Positions 9,337-19,189 of a stretch of 64,000 bases of DNA are shown here, one piece after another. The notes beneath the pieces were generated by a model. The model worked only from the letters and a program-made list of their open reading frames with translations. It had not been told where the DNA came from and did not search any database. This stretch comes from Ancylomarina sp. DW003. Its GTDB lineage: Bacteria > Bacteroidota > Bacteroidia > Bacteroidales > Marinifilaceae. How positions within the stretch are numbered: position 1 is the stretch's first letter; each line of letters opens with the position of its first letter. Both the position numbers and the translations under genes were made by a program. The DNA lies in NCBI RefSeq assembly GCF_029029505.1, contig NZ_JAKJSD010000020.1, forward strand, positions 16,636 to 80,635, read 5' to 3'.

Positions 9337-9930
9337 ATGAATAATATTACAATTGTAGTTGCTGAAGCTTCGTACCTGATTCAAAAAGGTTTGGATGCAA
9401 TTCTGAAAAAGCTTGGGGATAATCAGGTTGTTCAGAAAATGGATAGTACGGAAAGTTTACTTGAAAGTTTGAGCTCATTAAAGCCTAATATATTAATTCT
9501 GAATCCAAGTCTTTTCAATGGTGATTTTAAGTTGCTAAAGAAAGAGTGTGCTAAATTGGAATCTTGTAAACTTGTAGTTCTCTCGAGTGATAGAAGAGAT
9601 GAATCGAAATATTCAGCTGATGCTTTCTTGCATTATAATGATGATCAAAGTAAGATTTTTGCGTGTCTAGAGAGTTTAAAAGATGAATTGATTAAGACCA
9701 ATAAAGAAGAGAAATCTGATGAACCTATTAGTGCCCGGGAAAAGAATATCTTAAAACATATTGCACTTGGATTAACAAATAAAGAGATAGCTGATAAACT
9801 ATTTATAAGTATACATACGGTGGTGACTCATAGAAAAAATATTACTCAGAAGCTGGGTATTAAATCTGTATCAGGTTTAACCGTTTATGCTATTCTGAAT
9901 AATCTAATTGAAATGGATGAGGTAAAATAA
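9337..9930 (+). CDS. LuxR/NarL-type response regulator with degenerate receiver
   Basis: 197-aa DNA-binding regulator. The C-terminal HTH (about 130-195) is a clear LuxR domain: SAREKNILKHIALGLTNKEI, then HTVVTHRKNITQKLGI. The N-terminal 115 residues have the receiver pattern but lack its chemistry. The acidic pair after beta-1 is VAEAS instead of DD, the acceptor Asp position reads LILNPS (Asn56), and the conserved Lys region is FLHYNDD. It is therefore likely controlled without phosphorylation. No kinase is adjacent. Its partner is probably the hemerythrin-like protein encoded 10 nt upstream, which may supply a redox or NO signal (inference). Confidence 0.88.
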   Translation: MNNITIVVAEASYLIQKGLDAILKKLGDNQVVQKMDSTESLLESLSSLKPNILILNPSLFNGDFKLLKKECAKLESCKLVVLSSDRRDESKYSADAFLHYNDDQSKIFACLESLKDELIKTNKEEKSDEPISAREKNILKHIALGLTNKEIADKLFISIHTVVTHRKNITQKLGIKSVSGLTVYAILNNLIEMDEVK

Positions 9931-9997
9931 AGCTATAATATATATTGTCAGTAAATATTGGATAGAGAAATGTAGCTTTTCTTAAATAGAATAAATA

Positions 9998-10966
9998 CTA
10001 ACCCCTTGGTCTATATATAATAATAGGTTGCTCTAATAATAATTTGTCACCCAAAACATTGATCTCAATATCAGGCAATATCATGGCTCCAAAATTGTTG
10101 TTTTTTGTGCTATAGTCAAGATATATTGTGTAAAATATTTTTTCACCTATTTGACTTTCTGTTATTGAAGGTTCTGTCATAGCATTATAGCCAGCAGTGA
10201 ATAATCCTAATTTTTCTGGAAATTCAATCTTATCCTTAACTTTTTCGAACATACTTTTAGCAGGTGATAAATCTTCTGCTGAAGTTTCTATAGTTATAGA
10301 AAGTTGAATATATTGCTGATTAGACTCAAGACTTCTTACAGGGCTAATTACAAGCCAAATCTCACTAAAGCCCTTTTTAAGAAATGCTTTTGTTCTGTCT
10401 TGATTGTAATCGTAATTTACATCAGTCAAAACAGGTTCACCTCCGTTATTATCGAAAACCCAAACAATTACTTTACTACTATTAGGATCTCTTCCGTCTC
10501 CCCACTTTAAAAAAGGAAAAATAACCTCAATGGATGAAGCAGATTCTTTTAAAACAAGTGGGTACATTAAGATGTTTTCAATACTGTCTTCCTGCTTAAT
10601 GTTCAGGAGCTTCAAAAAATCTGTAATGTTTGAAAATCCTGTAATTGTTTCATCTTCTATTTTCTGTAAAGCTTCTTTAATTAAATCTTCGCTTAGCCCC
10701 AATTGTTGGAGCTGGAAATCGTAAACGTTTTTTTCGTGTTTAATTATTTTGGGTAGAAATCTTTCTTTATTTATAAATAATTTCAAAAAATCATTTTCAT
10801 TTTTTTCTTTAAGAACACTTGTGAATTTCTGAACAACCTTTTTTAAGAGTTCATTTTGTTTAATCTCGTTTTGAGACTTAACTAAAAATTCTTTTCCAGA
10901 AGCAGTCACGTTTGAAAATATAATATTCAAAAGAAGAAAAAAAATGCTGATTTGAATTCGTTTCAT
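9998..10966 (-). CDS. Secreted protein of unknown function
   Basis: 322 aa, not recognised. A signal peptide (MKRIQISIFFLLLNIIFSNVTASG) points to export. The next 150 residues are helical and charged (KKVVQKFTSVLKEKNENDFLKLF). The C-terminal half is rich in predicted beta strands and includes WGDGRDPNSSKVIVWVFD. It is transcribed in the same direction as the sensor kinase, 108 bp downstream of it, so it may belong to that unit. No catalytic motif is visible. Confidence 0.7.
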   Translation of the reverse strand: MKRIQISIFFLLLNIIFSNVTASGKEFLVKSQNEIKQNELLKKVVQKFTSVLKEKNENDFLKLFINKERFLPKIIKHEKNVYDFQLQQLGLSEDLIKEALQKIEDETITGFSNITDFLKLLNIKQEDSIENILMYPLVLKESASSIEVIFPFLKWGDGRDPNSSKVIVWVFDNNGGEPVLTDVNYDYNQDRTKAFLKKGFSEIWLVISPVRSLESNQQYIQLSITIETSAEDLSPAKSMFEKVKDKIEFPEKLGLFTAGYNAMTEPSITESQIGEKIFYTIYLDYSTKNNNFGAMILPDIEINVLGDKLLLEQPIIIYRPRG

Positions 10967-11074
10967 ATGTTTTGTTTAAACCACAATTGAATACAATTAT
11001 TATACCGCTTATCATATCTCCTAAGAGAATAATATTTTACTGTGGAGCATATGCCTCACTTAGTTGAATAAGTA

Positions 11075-14000
11075 TTAGCTCTTAATTAACTTAGGTATTT
11101 TCACATAGAAACAACTTCCTTTACCAAATTCTGATTCAACCCAAATTTCACCACCAGCTTGAACCACGCTGTTTTTAACAATAGCTAATCCTAATCCCAT
11201 ACCACTTGATTTAGTTGTGAAGTTAGGATAGAAGAGTTTGCCTTTTATTTTAGGATCTACACCTTTCCCATTATCGCTTACCGAAGTCAACCAATAGTTA
11301 TTTTCTTCAACCAAGTTCATTGATATATCACCTTCTGTTTCCACTGGAATTGATTCGATGGCATTATTTAGGAGGTTGACATAGATTCGAACAAACTGTT
11401 CTCTATCCAGACTTGCCATAGCGTTTTCAATTCCATTTAGGTTTAATTTAATTTCATGTTTATCATTTTGATATAAAGATAAAGCATGCGTAAGTATATC
11501 AACTAAATTTAAATCTTCGGCTTTAGATTCTGGCATTTTGGCAAAATTAGAAAAAGCCGTTGCAATGGAAGAAAGGGTATCAATTTGATGGATTAGAGTT
11601 TCACTAACTTGTTTTAAATGTTTTCCCCAATCCGGAGATTGATCATCGTAACGACGTAATAAAAATTGAATACTCAATTTCATTGGAGTTAGTGGATTCT
11701 TAATCTCATGAGCAACTTGACGAGCCATCTCTCTCCAGGCTGACTCTCTTTCTGATTGAGCGAGGAGTTCAGCTGATTTATCCAGGTCCAAAAGCATTTT
11801 ATTATAAACTTTTATCAAACTACCAATTTCATCATTTTTGTTGTATTCAATTTCTGAACTATGTGAGCCAAGACGTGTTTTTTGTAGTTTGTTTTCAATC
11901 AGTCTTAAAGGCTGAGTAATTTTATTTGATATAATAACTGAAACAAAAATGGCAATTAAAATCATGAATAAGTGCAGGTTGATTCCCGTGAGAATCAAAT
12001 TGAAAAGTTCTGATCTTAATTCCTGGCTCTTTATAAAGTAAGGTAGGTTGATAAAAGCTAAACGCTTATTATCAGCATCGACCACGCTTTCGTAAGCCGA
12101 TAAGTATTCCATATTTCCAATTTGTTCTTTATGGATATAATGCGTCCGCTCTTTGTGAAATAATTGATAGAAAGCAGAGAAGTTCATTTGTTTGCCTTGC
12201 AGTTTTTTATCAAAAATTTCCTGGCGCGATGATGCAATCAATTCTCCTTTTATGTTGTAAAGGTGAATGTCAGCAAAAATTAAATTTGACACCTGTTGCA
12301 AGCGTGAAACTATAGTTGATTTGCTTGAGCCAAACTGAAGATCTTGAATGATTTCTTGTTTTATAATCTGTAATTTCTCACTGAGTTCTTTGTTATGTTT
12401 TTGATTAAACTGCTCAATATTGTAATAGATACTACCACCTCCCAGCAAAAGGAAAAAGAGCATTAAAACACCCGTTATCGAGTATTGAATCCGGTATTTA
12501 AAACTGTACTTAAACCTTACTCTCCATGGGAATCGCTCAATAAAGCTAATAATGATTGTGAAGAGGTAGAATAGAATAAATACGTATGGAATAGTTATAA
12601 ACTTTTTAATCCAAGTGACTTCAGGAGCACTTAGTACAAGAGAGTTTTCCCCGAATCGATAGATGAAATGTGAATAATGATCAAGCTTTGTCCATGCATA
12701 GGTTTCTTTTGATTTTCCAAAGCCCGCATCATTTAGGTAGTAGTTGAATTCGCCAGATGAAGAAATAAGTTTTCCATTTCGATATTTTCCGTAGGAATAA
12801 TCTTTGCCTGTAGCTTGAACCTGAATTTTTTCATCGAGCAATAAATCGGGATAGCCAATGCCTTGTGATCTCGATTTGGAATCGAGACGAATGAAAATAC
12901 GGTGTTTTTGTGATTTTTCAGATTGAATCTCAATTTTACCAAGGTATGAAACCATACCGTCATATTCGTTCAGATTATAAAAGTTGCTGCCGGCGATTAT
13001 TTCTCCATTTTTGAGAATCATCTCTTCGAAAAATTCATAGCAATTTCGAATCTGATTGTCGGGCTCAACATTTAATTCATCATGTTCCCCGCAAAGTGTA
13101 ATTTGTAAATGGAATTGTTCCCAATAACCAACCATTAATTGATCTTGAAGATAATTAATGATTCGGTTTTCATTTAGAACAGGTTTTTTACAAAGCTGTT
13201 TTAACTTTGGATTTGCTTTTAGATTTTTTTCCAGTTCTATTAATAATGATTCGGATGTAGGACTATACTCAGAAGATAAGTTTAAGGCTTCTAAGGAACG
13301 AATCTGTTGTTCTTTTTGTTCTGCAAAAGTATTTATTCGATTACTTATAAAAATGGAAACACCTAAAAGTAAGCTTATAAAGAAAGTATGCAGATAGCTG
13401 GCTTTTGCAAACCTATCTATTAAAATAATAGCAGAAAGAAGCGAAAATTGAAAAGTTAAGCCTAGCCAATCATTTGATACCCCCATTATTTCTTTGAAAA
13501 GAATGATACCTACGAAGAAGACTATGATTGCCAGAAACCTGAGAGGAACACTGATCTTATCTTTTATGCTTTTATTGGTTTGCTTTCCAAGTAGAATTAG
13601 TCCATAAAAAAGCTGGATTAACACAACCAGACCAAACATGGAATAAACCCAATTGTTCTTAATTACAAACATCTGAAAAGATAAACTTGAATCTAAAACC
13701 AGATTCTTGAATAAGATACTAATGATTGTATATAGAAAATAGAAGAATAAAAGATTGACAAAAAGAAAGAAGTAACTTAATGTTAATGATCGGTTTCTAA
13801 GTAATACTTGATATGGGAAATATTTGGTGTAGGCATAAATAAAGCTAAAAATGAAAAAGCTATTTATGGCAAAATCGCCTAGGGATGGGAAATAGAATGA
13901 GGAGGCAAATAATACAGGAGAAAAGAGTTCCATGCTTGAAAAAACATTAGGAATACCTTTGCTGAGCATGAAATATCGTAGAAAAATCAATAGGAATCCA

Positions 14001-14737
14001 AAAACAATTATGCCTATGCTTCTAAACCACAGTTTTCTTTTTAAACGAATAATTTGAATGGCCAACAGAATACTACAAAGCAGACAAAGAAAATAGAAAT
14101 AGACTGAATTATTAAAGTCAGCTTGAATTGAAAAGCCACCTTTCTCTTTTTCAAGACTGAACAGAGGTTTGCCTTCTAAGTTCTTTATTGCTTTGGGATC
14201 GTTTTTATGAAAATGAAAGATAAATGAATCCGATAAATCGAAGGCTTTGGCAAAATGCTTTTTTAAGTACTTATTTTCATATGGATATTCCTTATGAATT
14301 AGAATTAACCCTAAAAGTTGTTTCTTTCCTAGCTTTGTTCTTTTTATATAGAACCAGGCGTTATCTATAAATTCAACTTGAGTATTAAAATCTCCAGAAA
14401 GGATAGATTGGGGAAGATTAATGGAATTGTCACTCCAATAAATCAAACTATCTTTTTCAAAAGCAAATAGGGATAACTCCTTATCCTTAAGCTCGGCTTC
14501 TTCTTCATGAAGGTCATCTTTCTTAGGAATAAAATCATCTTTTTCTTTTAATGATTCTGCTAAAAAAACGGTGTATTTATCAAGAAGAGCTTCTTTTTCT
14601 AAGAATACTTTCTGGAATTGATCAAGTTTCTTCTGTGAGTGTTTGTCTTCTTTAGCTTGTGAATCAACCCAAATCCCTACGATAAATGAGAGAGACAGGA
14701 CAATTAACAGGAAGATGATGAGTTTATTTTTTTTCAA
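11075..14737 (-). CDS. Large NtrY-like membrane sensor histidine kinase
   Basis: 1220-aa sensor kinase. The N-terminal part has one TM segment, an extracytoplasmic loop (about 30-205), then a block of roughly eight TM helices (about 210-470). A second extracytoplasmic region follows, then TM helices near 725-790, a further sensor loop, and a TM at about 930. HAMP follows (KITQPLRLIENKL). The H-box is ARQVAHEIKNPLTPMK with the phospho-accepting His at residue 1010. ATPase boxes are N (VNLLNNAIESI), G1 (VSDNGKGVD), F (FTTKSSGMG) and G2 (GLGLAIVKN). The NtrY-type H-box (HEIKNPLTP) supports the family. No response regulator lies beside it, so the signal and partner are unknown. Confidence 0.92.
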   Translation of the reverse strand: MKKNKLIIFLLIVLSLSFIVGIWVDSQAKEDKHSQKKLDQFQKVFLEKEALLDKYTVFLAESLKEKDDFIPKKDDLHEEEAELKDKELSLFAFEKDSLIYWSDNSINLPQSILSGDFNTQVEFIDNAWFYIKRTKLGKKQLLGLILIHKEYPYENKYLKKHFAKAFDLSDSFIFHFHKNDPKAIKNLEGKPLFSLEKEKGGFSIQADFNNSVYFYFLCLLCSILLAIQIIRLKRKLWFRSIGIIVFGFLLIFLRYFMLSKGIPNVFSSMELFSPVLFASSFYFPSLGDFAINSFFIFSFIYAYTKYFPYQVLLRNRSLTLSYFFLFVNLLFFYFLYTIISILFKNLVLDSSLSFQMFVIKNNWVYSMFGLVVLIQLFYGLILLGKQTNKSIKDKISVPLRFLAIIVFFVGIILFKEIMGVSNDWLGLTFQFSLLSAIILIDRFAKASYLHTFFISLLLGVSIFISNRINTFAEQKEQQIRSLEALNLSSEYSPTSESLLIELEKNLKANPKLKQLCKKPVLNENRIINYLQDQLMVGYWEQFHLQITLCGEHDELNVEPDNQIRNCYEFFEEMILKNGEIIAGSNFYNLNEYDGMVSYLGKIEIQSEKSQKHRIFIRLDSKSRSQGIGYPDLLLDEKIQVQATGKDYSYGKYRNGKLISSSGEFNYYLNDAGFGKSKETYAWTKLDHYSHFIYRFGENSLVLSAPEVTWIKKFITIPYVFILFYLFTIIISFIERFPWRVRFKYSFKYRIQYSITGVLMLFFLLLGGGSIYYNIEQFNQKHNKELSEKLQIIKQEIIQDLQFGSSKSTIVSRLQQVSNLIFADIHLYNIKGELIASSRQEIFDKKLQGKQMNFSAFYQLFHKERTHYIHKEQIGNMEYLSAYESVVDADNKRLAFINLPYFIKSQELRSELFNLILTGINLHLFMILIAIFVSVIISNKITQPLRLIENKLQKTRLGSHSSEIEYNKNDEIGSLIKVYNKMLLDLDKSAELLAQSERESAWREMARQVAHEIKNPLTPMKLSIQFLLRRYDDQSPDWGKHLKQVSETLIHQIDTLSSIATAFSNFAKMPESKAEDLNLVDILTHALSLYQNDKHEIKLNLNGIENAMASLDREQFVRIYVNLLNNAIESIPVETEGDISMNLVEENNYWLTSVSDNGKGVDPKIKGKLFYPNFTTKSSGMGLGLAIVKNSVVQAGGEIWVESEFGKGSCFYVKIPKLIKS

Positions 14738-14880
14738 GATAAAGGCTGTAAGTTATACTGGTTTAAGTTCAAACAAAACTGTGGAACAAGTATAGTGCCA
14801 AGCTGTTTGTCCTGTCTATAAATTAGAAATTTCATTCGAATTATATACAGCTCTTAAATTAGCATAATTTAGTGAGATGA

Positions 14881-15354
14881 TCAAACATGATGATAAGGCT
14901 CATTTTTAAGTATGGTCATTGCTCTGTAGAGTTGTTCTGTGAAAATCATGCGAATCATTTGGTGAGAAAAGGTCATTGGGGAAAGAGATACCTTGCCTTG
15001 AGAAGCTTTATAGACATCTTGTGAGAAGCCATAAGGACCACCTATAACGAAAATCAGGTTTTTAATCCCGCTTAGCATTTTTTGTTCGATGAATTTAGAA
15101 AAACCTACTGATGAAAATTCTTTTCCACCTTCATCAAGTAAAATGAGTAAATCTCCACCTTTTACATGTGATAAAATTAATTCGCCTTCTTTCTGCTTTT
15201 GTTGTTGTTCGGACAGATTTTTAGTGTTTTTAATATCTGGAATAATTTTCATCTCGTAAGGCATATAATGTACCAATCTTTTTCGATACTCTTCAATTCC
15301 CTTTATTACAAAATCTTTATCTGTTTTTCCTATAACAAGTAATGTGGTTTTCAT
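14881..15354 (-). CDS. rlmH: 23S rRNA pseudouridine(1915)-N3 methyltransferase RlmH
   Basis: 157-aa SPOUT-class methyltransferase that methylates pseudouridine 1915 in helix 69 of 23S rRNA. The SAM-binding trefoil knot is visible at the C-terminus: LLDEGGKEFSS, then FVIGGPYGFS, then LSPMTFSHQMIRMIFTEQLYRA and a final YHHV. Length matches the family. Confidence 0.96.
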   Translation of the reverse strand: MKTTLLVIGKTDKDFVIKGIEEYRKRLVHYMPYEMKIIPDIKNTKNLSEQQQKQKEGELILSHVKGGDLLILLDEGGKEFSSVGFSKFIEQKMLSGIKNLIFVIGGPYGFSQDVYKASQGKVSLSPMTFSHQMIRMIFTEQLYRAMTILKNEPYHHV

Positions 15355-15607
15355 GTCTTAAGTGTTGACTAGTAAAAATATTTTGCGGATGTAAATTAAA
15401 CCATTTTCCACAAAATAGGTCTATTAAAAGTGATCATGTTTTATATGACAAAGATAGGTTCAGTGATTCTTAAATAAAATATAAAACGAATGGTAATCAC
15501 GATAATAAAGTAAAAAGATAAATTTTTAGTACTTTCTTATTACCTTGCGTTTTAAATTCAGCATGGTATTTGTTCTAATGAGTTTGAATTTACGAAAACA
15601 TTCATTT

Positions 15608-16003
15608 ATGAGATTTTTAAAATACATACTAATTATTGCCATTCAGATTTTGAGCTTTACCTCATTTGCTCAGCAAAATCAAGACCTACCTAAGGGATTG
15701 ACGATTGCTTTTCAGCAAGGGAATAGTATCAGTTTGGCAGAATTTTTTAGTGATAGAATCGAACTTGAAATTCAGGATAATGAGGGGATTTATAGTCGAT
15801 CGCAGGCGAAACAGATTATGGCTAAGTTTTTTGCGAAATACAAGCCTAAAAGTCTAAAGAAAAAACATATGGGGGTTAAACCTAATTCGTCTTATTTTAC
15901 GGGAACTCTATTAACTAATAATGGAGATTTTAGAATGACTTTCTTGTTAAAAGGAACAGGTAATAAAGCCATCATTCATAGGCTCAGTATAGAGAAAAAG
16001 TAA
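15608..16003 (+). CDS. DUF4783 family exported protein
   Basis: 131 aa from the ATG at 15608 (signal peptide MRFLKYILIIAIQILSFTSFAQ). The open frame extends 21 codons further upstream, but this start restores a normal signal peptide. The mature part (GLTIAFQQGNSISLAEFFSDRIEL ... FFAKYKPKSLKKKHMGVK ... TGTLLTNNGDFRMTF) matches the NTF2-like DUF4783 family of Bacteroidota. Function unknown. It converges on ung with a shared bidirectional terminator. Confidence 0.85.
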   Translation: MRFLKYILIIAIQILSFTSFAQQNQDLPKGLTIAFQQGNSISLAEFFSDRIELEIQDNEGIYSRSQAKQIMAKFFAKYKPKSLKKKHMGVKPNSSYFTGTLLTNNGDFRMTFLLKGTGNKAIIHRLSIEKK

Positions 16004-16022
16004 ATTGTAAAAATATAAATGA

Positions 16023-16060
16023 ATATGGGGTTGTCGATAGTATCGATAACCCCATTTTGT
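16023..16060. terminator. Bidirectional terminator between DUF4783 gene and ung
   Basis: ATGGGGTTGTCGATA (16025-16039) pairs with TATCGATAACCCCAT (16041-16055) apart from one G/T position. T or A runs on both sides let it serve both converging genes. Confidence 0.85.
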
Positions 16061-16062
16061 AT

Positions 16063-16764
16063 TTAGAACTTTAAGTTTGTTTGAGTGTTTTCATCTTTTA
16101 ACTCCCAATTGATTGGTACTAAGTTTTGTTCTTTTAGGTACATATTGGTCTTGCTAAAAGGTTGGCTGCCAAAAAAACCACGATGAGCCGATAGAGGAGA
16201 TGGATGAACTGATTTGATAATATGATGCTTGCTTTCATCTATTTGAAGACCTTTTTTATGAGCGTATGAGCCCCAAAGAATAAAAACAAGTTTTTCTCTT
16301 TTTTCTGATAAAGCTTTTATGGCTGCATCAGTGAATTCTTCCCAACCTTTTTTCTGATGTGATCCTGCTTCTTTAGCTCGAACGGTTAAAGTTGCATTAA
16401 TAAGAAGAACTCCTTGCTTTGCCCAGTATTCAAGATTCCCTTTGCTTGATATAGGAATGTTTAAATCTTTGTTTAGTTCCTTATAAATATTACGTAGACT
16501 TGGAGGAAACTTCATCTGATCATTTACTGAAAAAGCTAAACCATTTGCCTGATTGGGACCATGATAAGGATCCTGACCAAGTATAACAACTTTAATATCT
16601 TCGAAAGAACAAGTGTTAAAAGCTCTGTATATAGAATCCTGAGGAGGATAAATTTCATACTCTTGATACTCACTATCAACAAACTGTTCTAACTTTTTGA
16701 AATATGCCTTGTCAAATTCAGGACCGAGATATTTTTCCCAACTGTTACTTATATCTTTATTCAT
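16063..16764 (-). CDS. ung: Uracil-DNA glycosylase
   Basis: Base-excision repair enzyme that removes uracil from DNA. The catalytic water-activating motif is GQDPYHGPNQANGLAFSV (Asp65), the uracil-recognition motif is LLINATLTV, and the minor-groove loop HPSPLSAHRGFFG carries the second catalytic His. 233 aa, typical family 1 UDG. Confidence 0.97.
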   Translation of the reverse strand: MNKDISNSWEKYLGPEFDKAYFKKLEQFVDSEYQEYEIYPPQDSIYRAFNTCSFEDIKVVILGQDPYHGPNQANGLAFSVNDQMKFPPSLRNIYKELNKDLNIPISSKGNLEYWAKQGVLLINATLTVRAKEAGSHQKKGWEEFTDAAIKALSEKREKLVFILWGSYAHKKGLQIDESKHHIIKSVHPSPLSAHRGFFGSQPFSKTNMYLKEQNLVPINWELKDENTQTNLKF

Positions 16765-16892
16765 GTTTTCTTCGATTTTAAGCGAAGATAAGATTAATTG
16801 GCGATGATTTTATACTGGGAAGCGATGAGATTTTAATGTTGAGATATTTGCTTGCTGAGAAGAATCGGAATGTGTGAATTTGATACAAAAAG

Positions 16893-16925
16893 AAAGGGAT
16901 CTCAGCTAGTTGCTGAAATCCCTTT
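16893..16925 (-). terminator. glnA terminator
   Basis: AAAGGGAT...TCAGC pairs with GCTGA...ATCCCTTT. On the minus strand the stem is followed by CTTTTTG. It lies 65 bp beyond the glnA stop. Confidence 0.8.
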
Positions 16926-16989
16926 TGATTGTTAGTCGGTATTTATATTTGGTCGGTTTTCTTCTAAAGGAAAATTTTAATCCTTTGGA

Positions 16990-18495
16990 TTACATACAAT
17001 GGATATATTTCTCAACAATATCCATAATCTCCTGATGGTTACCTAAAATACGATCGTTAAGACCATTATCCTGATATGCCTTAAGACTATCTGCTACAGC
17101 ATTGATAGTACCAGCTGGGAAGATATTGTTGTTTTCAAATACTTCACGTTTAGCTAATAAGCTATCAGCACTCTCGAAACAACATGTTGGCAATTGTTCT
17201 AGTTTTTCAAGTCTTTCTGAGAAATTTGAACTGAAAATATCCATGTCTGCATATAAAGCTTTAGCTTTCTCAAGAGCTTTTTCATCTTCTAAACCATGCT
17301 GAACGGCTACGATAAGACCAGCAACTAACATATAAATATCAGCAGACCCATCAGGTACACGGAATTCAAAAGTTTGCTTGCTGGAGAAGTCGCGAGTATC
17401 TGCTACTTGTTGAGGATTTACCTCTTTAACCATATCCTTAGAACCTAGCCATCCTAATGGTACACGTACCAATACAGAGCGGTTACGATCACCCCAGCAT
17501 ACGTAAGTAGGAGCCTCTTGATGAGGAACCAAACGTAAGTATGAAGTTGGAATTGTGTTACCAAAAGCAGTTAATGGTCCGGCAAGATCCATAATTCCAG
17601 CAATACCTTTTTTAGCTGTATCGCTTAATTTGCCATTCTCAACACATAGGTTTTGACCATCTTTTTCAAGCATCATGTGAATATGAAGACCTGATCCGGC
17701 TTTACCTACAGTAATTTTTGGAGCCCAGCTTACTAGTGCTCCTTCGCGAGCTGCCAGCATACGAACAATCCACTTACCAATTAATAATTGATCAACAGCA
17801 TCCTCTGCTTCAACTGGGATAAATTCAATTTCGTGTTGCTCGTAACCATCTTCGCGTAGAATGAAGTTACCAACCTCAGAATGACCATATTTAATTTTAC
17901 CACCACACTGAGCAATAAGTACCATTGCCTCGCGACGTAGGTTCTCCCACTGAGTAAATGGCTGAGAATCATGATATCCTTTTTGATCTTCACCAGGATA
18001 AAGTTCTGCTTTAGTACTTTTGATATAGTACTCCAACTCACCCATTGCCTTAAAAGTCATTCCTGTTTTTTCTTTAAAACAGTTGTGTGCTTTTTTAAGA
18101 ATATGCTCTGGTGCACTTTCTAAAGGCTCACCTTGAGCTGTATAGAAAGAACAAAGGATATCTAATGTTGGAACTTCTGAGAATGGATTCAGGAAAGCAG
18201 TTTTGAAACGTGGTATCACGTATAAGTCACTTGAGCCTGCCTCAATAAATGGGAAAAGGCTTGATCCATCAACACGCTCACCTGTACTTAGAATATTGTC
18301 TAAGTGGTTGCGATCAGTTATAATAAAGTTTAATGTCTTTAATTTACCGTCGTTAGCAACGTAACGAAAGTTGATCATCTGAATGCCATTTTCTTCGATG
18401 TAACGAATCAAATCCTCTTTTGTGAATTCATTTGGCATTTTCTGTAAGTACTGAACCAGTTTGTTTGGGTTCAAAGCAACTGAAGCATTTGTCAT
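16990..18495 (-). CDS. glnA: Glutamine synthetase (GS-I-like)
   Basis: ATP-dependent ligation of ammonia to glutamate, the main nitrogen-assimilation step. The 501-aa length suits the type I fold rather than the ~730-aa type III enzyme common in Bacteroidota. Visible elements are the N-terminal beta-grasp (MINFRYVANDGKLKTLNF), the metal and glutamate site (GELEYYIKS, GHSEVGNFI, HEIEFIPV), the ATP and glutamate loop GSGLHIHMML, and the R-rich active site NRSVLVRVPLG and FEFRVPDGSAD. The start is chosen by the long conserved N-terminus. It is followed by a terminator and has a long upstream spacer. Confidence 0.92.
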   Translation of the reverse strand: MTNASVALNPNKLVQYLQKMPNEFTKEDLIRYIEENGIQMINFRYVANDGKLKTLNFIITDRNHLDNILSTGERVDGSSLFPFIEAGSSDLYVIPRFKTAFLNPFSEVPTLDILCSFYTAQGEPLESAPEHILKKAHNCFKEKTGMTFKAMGELEYYIKSTKAELYPGEDQKGYHDSQPFTQWENLRREAMVLIAQCGGKIKYGHSEVGNFILREDGYEQHEIEFIPVEAEDAVDQLLIGKWIVRMLAAREGALVSWAPKITVGKAGSGLHIHMMLEKDGQNLCVENGKLSDTAKKGIAGIMDLAGPLTAFGNTIPTSYLRLVPHQEAPTYVCWGDRNRSVLVRVPLGWLGSKDMVKEVNPQQVADTRDFSSKQTFEFRVPDGSADIYMLVAGLIVAVQHGLEDEKALEKAKALYADMDIFSSNFSERLEKLEQLPTCCFESADSLLAKREVFENNNIFPAGTINAVADSLKAYQDNGLNDRILGNHQEIMDIVEKYIHCM

Positions 18496-19138
18496 GATGC
18501 AATTATTTATTTAATGTTTGTGTTTTAAGTTTTGACTTTTGCAGATGCTTACCAGAATGACTCATTTATATAGTACAGGTTAAGCTTGAAATTTCAACTG
18601 CATTTTATTGTCTTATCTTGATTGCTAAAATAGATGAGATGTACCATGCTTTCCAAGCATAATAGAGGAAATCGAAAAGTGTCAAATAAATCGCTGTAAC
18701 TGCTGATTTTATTGACCTTTAATCATTTTTATGACTATTTGAATGGAAGCAGTTTTTCTGTTGTGCAGCACCTTGTTTTCTAGTCTTTTATTCCTAAGAA
18801 TGTGAGTTTTGGGAGATGCCCCCCTCAGGGATAGTGGGAGATGGAAAAAGGATGGGGTTATAATTTGATAGATCCCTATTGGAAATAGAGTAGTTTTAAA
18901 ATATAAGTTGTGTTTTGTCCAGAATACCCTATTTTTAACTAACCCCCATGTAAAACGTCATTTTTTAAGCTTTGGTGATAAATAATTGAATGAAATCACT
19001 TCGAAATCACCTTAAAAATAAGATAGCCCCCTTAATTTTGCAGGCAGATGGTTTCATCGCGATTCAATACTGTTAAGTAGTGATGTTTTGCAGTTTGATA
19101 TAGTAATTCTATTAAAAGTAGAAAGGAATGTACTGAAA
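18496..19138. other. Long intergenic region between glnA and the C25 protease
   Basis: About 640 bp with no credible open frame on either strand. It contains a short G/C-rich patch near 18810-18845 (GGGAGATGCCCCCCTCAGGG) that stands out from the AT-rich surroundings. Otherwise I see nothing in it. Confidence 0.4.
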
Positions 19139-19178
19139 AGAAAGAGAGCCTTCCATGGAAATGAAAGACTCTCTTGAT
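19139..19178 (-). terminator. Terminator of the C25 protease gene
   Basis: An inverted repeat (AAGAGAG on each arm, with near-complete extension through CTTTC) lies just after the stop on the minus strand and is followed by TCTTTTC. Confidence 0.7.
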
Positions 19179-19189
19179 TTTAAAATTGG

